A stretch of DNA of 47,241 nt. Origin: [Streptosporangium] indianense. Its GTDB lineage: Bacteria; Actinomycetota; Actinomycetes; Streptomycetales; Streptomycetaceae. A model generated the notes under the pieces. The model saw only the letters and a list, made by a program, of their open reading frames with translations. It was not told the origin of the DNA and did not search any database. The DNA lies in contig NZ_JAKEIO010000055.1 of the NCBI RefSeq assembly GCF_021474405.1, positions 1 through 47,241 of the forward strand, written 5' to 3'. Positions 41,070-47,241 of this stretch are shown in pieces. The position numbers and the translations under genes are program-made. Numbering within the stretch: the first letter of the stretch is position 1; each line of letters starts with the position of its first letter.

Positions 41070-41869
41070 CCGGCGTCCACGACCTGCCCGGCGACGGCCG
41101 TCACCGGCTGTGGCCCGGGTGCCGGCGCTGCTGCGGCATCGCCCTCGACATCGGAAGCGCCCGCACCCGCGTCTGGCTCGCCGGCAAGGGCACGGTCGTC
41201 GACGTACCCACCGTCACCTTCCCCGGCACCGGTGGGCTCCACCCCGTCCAGCGCGGCACCATCGTCGACACCCCGGGGTGTGCCCGGATGCTGCAACGCC
41301 TCCTCGGCAACCGGCTGCCCCGGTTCACCCGTCCCATGGTCATCGTCACCACGCCCGTGCTGGGCGGTGTCGCCTACCGCACCCGGGCCCGCGCCGCGGT
41401 CGAGGTGCTGAGGCCCCGCAGCGTCCTGACCGTCCCCGGTGCCCGGAGCATCGCCCTGGCAGCCGACGCGGACATGTCCCGGCCGCTGCTGGTCGTGGAC
41501 GTCGGTGCCCACCTCACCGAGGTGGTGCTGCTGTGCGACGGTGCCGTCACCGACGCGCACCGGACGGCACTGGGGACCGGCGACCTCGGTGAGACGGCCA
41601 CGCCGGAGCAGATCGTCGAAGCGGTGGTGGCCATGCTGACGGCGATCCGCCGCCACGACCGCACCTCGCTCACCACGGGAGCGCTGCGGCGCGGCATCCT
41701 CCTGGCCGGCGGCGGTGCCCTGCGGCCGGAGATCACCTACCCCCTCACCGACCGTCTGAAGGCACCGCTGCACATCGTCCCGGCCCCGCACACCGCGGCC
41801 GTCCGGGGCGCCGCCAGGTTCCTGCAAGCCGCCCACTCCCACCCCTCGGCCGTCACCCACCCGCGGTAG
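41066..41869 (+). CDS. Reduced MreB/Mbl-like actin homologue
   Basis: A 267-aa actin-fold protein, short against ~340 residues for MreB. Nucleotide-pocket motifs are present: phosphate-1 CGIALDIGSARTRVWLAGKG, phosphate-2 PLLVVDVGAHLTEVVLL, adenosine GILLAGGGALRPEI and the final HTAAVRGAARFLQ. The stretches that form subdomains IB and IIB in MreB are largely missing (GTIVDTPGCARMLQRL follows soon after phosphate-1, and GILLAGGG follows phosphate-2 closely). From memory, S. coelicolor has a similar third MreB-like protein lacking IB/IIB. The ATGA overlap couples it to DksA copy 2. Confidence 0.87.
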   Translation: MTGVHDLPGDGRHRLWPGCRRCCGIALDIGSARTRVWLAGKGTVVDVPTVTFPGTGGLHPVQRGTIVDTPGCARMLQRLLGNRLPRFTRPMVIVTTPVLGGVAYRTRARAAVEVLRPRSVLTVPGARSIALAADADMSRPLLVVDVGAHLTEVVLLCDGAVTDAHRTALGTGDLGETATPEQIVEAVVAMLTAIRRHDRTSLTTGALRRGILLAGGGALRPEITYPLTDRLKAPLHIVPAPHTAAVRGAARFLQAAHSHPSAVTHPR

Positions 41870-41884
41870 GCCCCGTCGTCGGCG

Positions 41885-43279
41885 TCAGCGGGGGACGCCG
41901 AGGGTGTCCAGGCACCGGTGCATGACCTCCGCCGGCAGGCCGGGGTTGCCCAGTGCCCGGGAGGAGAGCGCCGGGTTCCCGCAGCTCTCCACGATGAGGT
42001 CGACCGGCAGGGCGGGGTGGGCGGCGGCCATGCCCCGCACCCGTTCGTCCGGATCCGCGAGCAGCCGGACCACCACGTCGGCGGGAGTGTGCGGGTCGAG
42101 TCCCACCAGCCGCCTCTTCTCCGGGTCCGGGTCGTCGGCGAACCGCCGGCCGGCACCCGCGCGCGGGAAGTCGGCGTGGCCGAGCAGCGCGCCCCTGGTG
42201 ATGACCTGGCAGTCCAGGTAGGTCTGCAGCACGACCTCACCGTCCACACCGGTCTGGTTCTCGCACAGGAGGAGCCGCACGGCGTAGTCGTCGTCCCGGG
42301 AGAGCAGTTCGACGGCGTCGGCGGGCAGGTGCGCACCGCAGGCGGCACTGCGGCGCAGCAGGATGTTGGCCGACCGGGCGCACTCGCGCAGCACGTCGGG
42401 ATCCGTGCACAGGCGCACCCACTCGACGGGGTACAACCGGTCGGACGGGTCGATGGTGATGTCGACGGCGCCCCGCTCGGCCTCGGTCAGCTCGGGCCTG
42501 ACCGACACGGCCAGCCGGACGCTGTGCGCGTCGTCGTCGGCCAGCCTGCGGACGAGGTCGGCGGGCAGGTGAGGGTTGGCCGCGAGTTCGCGCCGGTCCG
42601 ATTCCGAGCTGCTCGCCGCGAGCCGTTCGGCGGTCGCCCTGCTCATGACCCCGTGGCGGATCACCTCGTGCCGTTGGAAGGGGCCGAGGTCCGCGTCGAG
42701 CAGGAGGTCGGTGCAGCGCGCGTCGTCCCGGCAGGCCTGCCGCATGGCTGCCCGGCGCACGTCGTCCACGGGGTCGTGGAGCAGGCGGTCCCGGGCGTCC
42801 CGGGGGAGCAGGTCCCACACCCGGGACGCCGCCCGCCGGAGGTCCGCGTCGTCGTGGTCGGTGAGAAGGGCCACCAGTTCCGGCGCCGTGTGCCGGGAGT
42901 CGGCCGCGCAGCGGCGGACCCGCGCGTCCTCGTCGGCGAGCAGCCGCTTCTGCGTGGCGACAGGAAGCGGCTCCACGGGGATGCGGAACCCGTCGGGGCC
43001 GTGGGCGAGGACCGCCCGCACCCGAGGGTCGGGGTCGTCGACGAGCCGGGCCCGTTGTTCCGGTGTCGCCGAGGGGTTCTCGGCGAACGCCGATCTCAAC
43101 CTGCGATCGGGGTGCACGACGACCGCGTCGACCACCTCGTCCGGCACAGCCCGCCAGGCCAGCACGTCCCAGGCCGCGACGGCCTCCCGCGCCAGCAGTC
43201 TGGTCAGTACGTCGACCGGCGCCGCCGGGTTCCGGGCGATGGCACCGATCGTCTCGCGGTCAGGACACTCGTCGCACAT
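41885..43279 (-). CDS. Leucine-rich repeat variant (LRV) solenoid protein
   Basis: A 464-aa repeat protein made of ~24-residue LRV/HEAT-like helical repeats, for example LARNP-type IARNPAAPVDVLTRLLA, FAENPSATPEQRARLVDDPD, LAANPHLPADLVRRLADDD and LLGHADFPRAGAGRRFADDP. Each carries NP-xxP and (A/D)DPD-xVR signatures. It begins MCDECPD, a CxxC pair that may recall the Fe-S cluster module of the original LRV protein. It probably binds protein; the partner is unknown. The start is ATG 43279 with GGGGGAG. It is convergent with the actin-like gene. Confidence 0.87.
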   Translation of the reverse strand: MCDECPDRETIGAIARNPAAPVDVLTRLLAREAVAAWDVLAWRAVPDEVVDAVVVHPDRRLRSAFAENPSATPEQRARLVDDPDPRVRAVLAHGPDGFRIPVEPLPVATQKRLLADEDARVRRCAADSRHTAPELVALLTDHDDADLRRAASRVWDLLPRDARDRLLHDPVDDVRRAAMRQACRDDARCTDLLLDADLGPFQRHEVIRHGVMSRATAERLAASSSESDRRELAANPHLPADLVRRLADDDAHSVRLAVSVRPELTEAERGAVDITIDPSDRLYPVEWVRLCTDPDVLRECARSANILLRRSAACGAHLPADAVELLSRDDDYAVRLLLCENQTGVDGEVVLQTYLDCQVITRGALLGHADFPRAGAGRRFADDPDPEKRRLVGLDPHTPADVVVRLLADPDERVRGMAAAHPALPVDLIVESCGNPALSSRALGNPGLPAEVMHRCLDTLGVPR

Positions 43280-43505
43280 GTCTCCCCCTGTTCGCCCGCG
43301 GTCGACGCGGGCCCGCAGATTGTGCTCGGGACGTGCGTACCGGGTCAACGCCCTTGATCACGCGGTCACCTGTCTTCCCGTCAGCATGGGAATCCGGCGG
43401 TCACGGTGTCCGGATGTCCCGCACGGGGGTACCCGGCGCCGGTGCGCGCAGGCGCCAACGGGGCCCGGCCGAAGGAGCCTTGGGGGTCGATGGAGTGGAG
43501 GGCGG

Positions 43506-44156
43506 ATGACGGTCGACTTGCTCGGTTTCCTCGGCGTCGTACTGGTGGCGTACGTCGTGCCGGGCCCGGACTTTCTCGTGGTGCTCAGATCGGCGGCCGA
43601 GGATCCCGCGAAGGGGAGAGCGGCCGCACTGGGTGCCCAGACCGGGCTGTGCGCCCACATGCTGGCCGCCGCGGCCGGCCTCTCGGTGATCGCCACCCGC
43701 TCACCCCTGGTGTACGACGGGATCAAACTCATGGGGGCGGCCTACCTGGTGTATCTCGGTGTCCGGGCCGTGCTCGCCGCCCGGCGGGCCGCCCGCGAGC
43801 GGCGTGACACGAACGGGGCCCCGTCCGGGGCGCCGGAGGCGGAGGGGCCCGCCCGGGGGCGGTTGCGGAGTGGTTTCACTGAGGGGCTGCTCACCAACGT
43901 GCTCAACCCCAAGGCCGCCCTGTTCTTCCTCAGCGTCCTGCCGCAGTTCGTCGACGGCGACGGATCGATGGCCCAGCAGATCTTCTTCCTCGGCATGCTG
44001 GACGTCGTCATCGGCGTCGCCTATTGGTTCGCCCTCGTCGTGGTCGCCGCGCGTCTGCGAGCCCTGCTGGCCAGACCGAAGGTCCGCCACCGCTGGGAGC
44101 GGACCACCGGCTGGCTGTTCATCGCCATTGGCGTCTCGGTCGCGGCCGTCGCCTGA
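43506..44156 (+). CDS. LysE family amino-acid exporter
   Basis: A 216-aa permease with six helices. It begins LLGFLGVVLVAYVVPGPDFL, the family hallmark PGPD near residue 19, followed by RAAALGAQTGLCAHMLAAAA and then TEGLLTNVLNPKAALFFLSV with the conserved NPK. It ends in a helix (GWLFIAIGVSVAAVA). LysE/RhtB proteins export basic amino acids, homoserine or related metabolites; the exact substrate is unknown. The start is ATG 43506 with GGAGGG. Confidence 0.93.
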   Translation: MTVDLLGFLGVVLVAYVVPGPDFLVVLRSAAEDPAKGRAAALGAQTGLCAHMLAAAAGLSVIATRSPLVYDGIKLMGAAYLVYLGVRAVLAARRAARERRDTNGAPSGAPEAEGPARGRLRSGFTEGLLTNVLNPKAALFFLSVLPQFVDGDGSMAQQIFFLGMLDVVIGVAYWFALVVVAARLRALLARPKVRHRWERTTGWLFIAIGVSVAAVA

Positions 44157-44235
44157 GGATTCAGCGGGAACACGGCTGGGCAAGGTCCAGGAATGTCATG
44201 AGCACGACTGCCCTTCCCCCACAAGGAGGTCGATC

Positions 44236-44787
44236 ATGCACGTCCGTATGCTGACCGGCGGCCTCGCCGCCGCCTGCCTGGTGTCCCTGTCCCTGACGGG
44301 TGGCCAGGCTTCGGCCGCGGCCGAAGCCCCTGTCGCCGCGCGTGTCCTGACCTATGACGCCAGTGGCTCGGCGGAGTTCCAGAGCGCCGTCAACCGTGGC
44401 GCGGCGATCTGGAACGAGAGCGTCGACGCCGTCGAACTACGGCCCGTCACGGCAGGACAACGAGCCAACATCCGGGTCCTCGCGGACAACGGCTGGCCCC
44501 GCGCGCTGCCCGGCACCCTGGGCAACGGCACCGTGTACATCGGGCGCCAGGCCGTCGACCAGGGGTACGACACGATCCGTATCTCCGCGCACGAACTCGG
44601 GCACATCCTGGGCCTGCCGGACCGCAAGCCCGGGCCCTGCTCGAGCCTCATGTCAGGCTCCACCGCGGGCACCTCGTGCACGAACCCGTACCCGAACGCC
44701 GCGGAGAAGTCAGAGGTCGAGGGGAACTTCGGCGGCGCACTCGCCGGACCGGTACCGGCGGCGCGTGCCGGGGTGATCGTGGACTGA
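44236..44787 (+). CDS. snpA: Snapalysin-type secreted metalloprotease
   Basis: A 183-aa small neutral zinc protease (M7). The signal peptide spans 1-28 (MLTGGLAAACLVSLSLTGGQ, ending ASA-AA). The mature domain begins ARVLTYDASGSAEFQSAVNR. The zinc motif ISAHELGHILGLPD gives His119, Glu120, His123 and Asp129. The conserved CSSLMSG and SCTNPYPN follow. Typical snapalysins carry a ~50-residue propeptide between signal and mature domain; here it is almost absent. The start is ATG 44236 with AAGGAGG. The usual divergent LysR regulator gene is not present. Confidence 0.9.
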   Translation: MHVRMLTGGLAAACLVSLSLTGGQASAAAEAPVAARVLTYDASGSAEFQSAVNRGAAIWNESVDAVELRPVTAGQRANIRVLADNGWPRALPGTLGNGTVYIGRQAVDQGYDTIRISAHELGHILGLPDRKPGPCSSLMSGSTAGTSCTNPYPNAAEKSEVEGNFGGALAGPVPAARAGVIVD

Positions 44788-44943
44788 CGCGTGCGACACC
44801 GCGCGTGAGGAAGCCCTGCGCCTCGCCCGCCCCCTCGCCGTCGACCGGTGGTGGCGACAGCCGCGACGGCTCCTCCGCCACGCCGTGGTACGGCGGGGGA
44901 GCCGGGCGGGTTCCGGAGTGCGGGCCCACCGCCGCCGGTCACC

Positions 44944-45074
44944 TCACCGGCTCATGCTGACCGTCATCGACATCAGCAGTCCGTGTGTCTCCTCGTCGGC
45001 GGCGGCCACGAGCCCACGACCGGCCGCACCGACCGGGGCACCGTCGATCCCCGTGACGACACAGCCGGCGGCGG
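44944..45074 (-). pseudogene. Unidentified C-terminal gene fragment
   Basis: The minus strand reads TPAAGCVVTGIDGAPVGAAG, then RGLVAAADEETHGLLMSMTV and SMSR with a stop at 44944. The codon bias is gene-like, but upstream the frame enters a long inverted repeat and then the remains of another gene on the opposite strand, so no complete gene exists. I do not recognise the family. Confidence 0.35.
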
Positions 45075-45126
45075 GCGTGGGTGCGGCGTACCGGGGTGCG
45101 TCCGCCCCGGTACGCCGCACCCACGC
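45075..45126. repeat. 22-bp perfect inverted repeat with 8-nt loop
   Basis: Arms 45075-45096 and 45105-45126 are exact complements (GCGTGGGTGCGGCGTACCGG plus two more). It could be a displaced terminator or the footprint of a rearrangement, since it separates two gene fragments that point away from each other. Confidence 0.75.
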
Positions 45127-45141
45127 GGTCCGACCGTCCGT

Positions 45142-45475
45142 GCAGAAGGTTTCGCCGCTGAGGCAACGGTCCTCGCCGGGGAGGCGGAGGGCGCACGGGC
45201 CTTGATCGCCGACGTCGCCCGGTGGGGGACCTTCGGTGCCGGTCCGCACGCGTCCGCCCGGCTCGCGCGCTGCCGCGCCCTGCGCTGGCCCGGCCGGCCC
45301 CGCAGCAACTGCGCGTCGCACGGCACGTGGCCGAGGGCGCCCCCACAGGGAGGTGGCCCAGCGGCTGACCGTCAGTACCCGCACGGCCGACTGTCACCTG
45401 CGCAATGTGTTCGCCGTGCTCGGCGTGCGCTCCCGCATCGAGCTCGCCCGCATGGTCGACAGAGAGCTCCGCTGA
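45142..45475 (+). pseudogene. C-terminal remnant of a LuxR family regulator
   Basis: The last part reads HREVAQRLTVSTRTADCHLR, then NVFAVLGVRSRIELARMVDR and a stop, an excellent LuxR HTH. Just upstream in another frame is QQLRVARHVAEGAPT, the first HTH helix, so a frameshift lies at about 45335-45345. Further upstream ARALIADVARWGTFGAGPHA and ARCRALRW resemble the region before the HTH in large LAL-type regulators, but the usual domain is deleted. Confidence 0.7.
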
Positions 45476-45663
45476 ACCCGGCACCGGCGGGGCCGCTCGG
45501 AGAAGAAGACGCCGCACGACTCTGGGGACCGACCGGACGGTATGTCATTCTGAGCAGCACCACGCGGGTGGCGACGGCCGGACGGGCAGCGCACCCGCCG
45601 GACGCCGCTGCGCCCGGACGGCGCCGGGCGCGGCCGGAAGGCCGCAGTCGGGGGAGGACCGCC

Positions 45664-46944
45664 ATGCACCCTGCCGCACGCACACATACGACGTTCCGCA
45701 CCGGGCCGACGCCGGTCCCGCAGCCGCGCGCACGACGGATCCGGTCACTGATCGACGCCGACGCGCTGCGCGTCCTGCACCGGGCGGCCCGCGTCCTGCT
45801 CGACGACCTGCCGGACCTGACCGACCGGCTGCTCGCGGTCCTGCGCGAACAGGAACCGGCGTACCGGACGTGTCTGGAGAACGACCACACCGCCACCTGG
45901 CAGGAGGTGTACCGCTCGCTGCGGCACAGCGTGACCTCGCTGCTCGACCCGCGCGGCTCGCGGGAGGCCGCCCACCGCTGCACCTGGCGCATCGGCGTCA
46001 CCCGGGCCGAGCAGGGACTGCCGCTGGACGCCCTGCTGCACGCGTTCCGGCTGGGCGGCTCCCTGGTGTGGCAGCGGCTGGTGGAGGAGACCACCCGTTC
46101 GGCACCCGAGGACATCCGGCTCCTCGTGCACGTGGCCACCGACGTGTGGAACTTCGTCGACGAGCACTGCACCCTCGTCGCGGACGCCTACCGGCAGGCG
46201 GAACGGCAGCTCGCCTGGCGGCGCGAGAACCGGGTGCGCCTGCTGGCCGCCGCCCTCCTGGACGGCACGAGCCGGATCGCGGACCTGCCCGACACCGCCG
46301 AGAGCCTGGGCCTGCCGGAACACGGCCGGTACGTCGTCGTCGCGGTCGCCGGCGGCCGGCCCCAGCACGTCGCGGACACCCGGGCCGTCCCACTGCCGCC
46401 CGGCCGGACCGTCCACTGGCACCCGGGAGCCGAGGTGGACTACGGCATCGTCCTGGTCGCCGGGGAGGGCGGCGAGGACCCCGCCGCGGCACCTGACCTC
46501 GCCTGCGACGGCCCGCCCGGACAGCGCGTCGGCGTCGGCAGCGCCGTGACGGGACTCGCCGCGGTCGGCGACGCCCGGCGCCTGGCCGATCTCGCCCTGG
46601 GCCTGTGCCCGGCCGAGGGCGGCACGGTCCGGCTCACCGATCATCTGCCCGAGGCGCTGGTCGCCTCCTGCCCGGAACTGGGCGCGGCTCTCACCGAGCG
46701 GACCCTCGGCCCCCTGCTTCGGCTCGAACCGGCCGACCGGGACGTCTTGCTGGACACCTTGGCCGCCTGGTTCGCCTGCGAGGGTTCCGCCCAGCGGGCC
46801 GGCGAGCGGCTGTACTGTCACCGCAACACCGTCCTGAACCGGCTGCGCCGCTGCGAGCAGCTCACCGGCCGCTCACTGGCCCGCCCGCACGACGTGGTCG
46901 AGATCGCCCTCGCCCTGACAGCACGCCGACTGCTGCACGGCTGA
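45664..46944 (+). CDS. PucR/CdaR-type transcriptional regulator
   Basis: A 426-aa regulator. The N-terminal ~175 residues form a helical RsbR/GGDEF-like sensor (LLDDLPDLTDRLLAVLREQE, WRIGVTRAEQGLPLDALLHA, FRLGGSLVWQRL). A middle region (~190-330) is similar to the PucR GGDEF-like domain (RVGVGSAVTGLAAVGDARRL). The C-terminal PucR HTH_30 (~355-425) reads LLDTLAAWFACEGSAQRAGE, then LYCHRNTVLNRLRRCEQLTG. The start is ATG 45664 with GGGGGAGG. Its targets are unknown; it lies downstream of a decayed LuxR gene. Confidence 0.92.
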   Translation: MHPAARTHTTFRTGPTPVPQPRARRIRSLIDADALRVLHRAARVLLDDLPDLTDRLLAVLREQEPAYRTCLENDHTATWQEVYRSLRHSVTSLLDPRGSREAAHRCTWRIGVTRAEQGLPLDALLHAFRLGGSLVWQRLVEETTRSAPEDIRLLVHVATDVWNFVDEHCTLVADAYRQAERQLAWRRENRVRLLAAALLDGTSRIADLPDTAESLGLPEHGRYVVVAVAGGRPQHVADTRAVPLPPGRTVHWHPGAEVDYGIVLVAGEGGEDPAAAPDLACDGPPGQRVGVGSAVTGLAAVGDARRLADLALGLCPAEGGTVRLTDHLPEALVASCPELGAALTERTLGPLLRLEPADRDVLLDTLAAWFACEGSAQRAGERLYCHRNTVLNRLRRCEQLTGRSLARPHDVVEIALALTARRLLHG

Positions 46945-46997
46945 GACGCGCTCCGCGGACGGAAAGCCACGGGACGGCCCCTCGACGCGTCCCGTGA

Positions 46998-47241
46998 GCG
47001 TCTGCCCGCCCCTGCACGGCGCTGCCACCGCCGGCCGGCGTGCGCCCGCGCGCCGCCGGTCCGGTACAGCCCTGCGACCCACCAGCCGGCGGGTATCTGC
47101 GCGTCTGCCCGCCCCGGCCCGCGGGATCTGGGCGTCTGACCGCACCCCTGTACGGCGCTGCCGCCCGCCGGCCGGCGTGCGCCCGCGCGCCGCCGGTCCG
47201 GTACAGCCCTGCGACCCACCAGCCGGCGGGTATCTGCGCGT
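46998..47241. repeat. ~137-bp tandem repeat running off the window
   Basis: The block 47029-47105 (GCCGGCCGGCGTGCGCCCGC to GGTATCTGCGCGT) recurs essentially identically from about 47166 to the last base, a period of 137 bp. Within each unit GCGTCTGCCCGCCCC-like submotifs recur at 46998, 47101 and 47132. No gene is visible here. Confidence 0.85.

Overview
This 47 kb window is very GC-rich, and its genes show strong third-position GC bias, GTG/TTG starts and GGAGG-type ribosome binding sites. Its gene families (GH46 chitosanase, snapalysin, SpoIIE/PAS/GAF phosphatases, a GAF-ANTAR protein, an F420-type LLM oxidoreductase, a class-E sortase substrate, SecDF fusion, PucR-type regulator) point to a Streptomyces or close relative. 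Only two genes contain an in-frame TTA codon. No tRNA, rRNA, CRISPR array, intact transposase or phage module was seen.

Layout. 1-6 kb: the 3' part of a large P-type ATPase, an SRPBCC protein, a holin-X/DUF3618 coupled pair, a small flavodoxin-like reductase and a YihY/BrkB membrane protein. 6-9.8 kb: a wrecked LPMO gene with CebR-like operator motifs, a wall-anchored DUF1996 protein behind an 18-bp palindrome, and a PRC-barrel/DUF2382 stress protein. 10-14.4 kb, minus strand: an MMPL transporter, an EamA permease and csnA chitosanase, whose promoter spacer holds a palindromic operator. 14.5-21.2 kb: a 60-aa protein, an ankyrin gene broken by an amber codon, and two paralogous SpoIIE phosphatases flanking a GAF-ANTAR regulator. 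21.4-29.9 kb: secreted and lipoproteins, an acetyltransferase, a coupled SRPBCC/LLM pair, a diacylglycerol-kinase-like protein, an ABM monooxygenase, a truncated epimerase, and an alanine-rich repeat protein. 30-35 kb: phosphoglucomutase, zinc-ribbon, flavin reductase, a second SRPBCC and a serine protease. 35-39.9 kb, minus strand: SecDF, a small Cys-containing protein, and a response regulator/histidine kinase pair. 40.3-41.9 kb, plus strand and divergent from the kinase: two TraR/DksA zinc-finger proteins translationally coupled to a reduced MreB-like actin. 41.9-47.2 kb: an LRV-repeat protein, a LysE exporter, snapalysin, a decayed LuxR region, a PucR-type regulator and ~137-bp tandem repeats running off the window.

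Two themes stand out. First, there is stress, envelope and secretion biology: phosphatase/ANTAR signalling, the DksA-DksA-mini-actin operon next to a two-component system and SecDF, and several secreted hydrolases under sugar-type repressor motifs. Second, there is gene decay. I could recognise LPMO, ankyrin, a lipoprotein tail, TIGR01777 epimerase, an SDR tail, a P450 head, a glycosyltransferase tail and a LuxR tail as remnants, which suggests an arm-like, rapidly eroding part of the chromosome. All assignments rest on motif and family recognition by eye; no database search was run.
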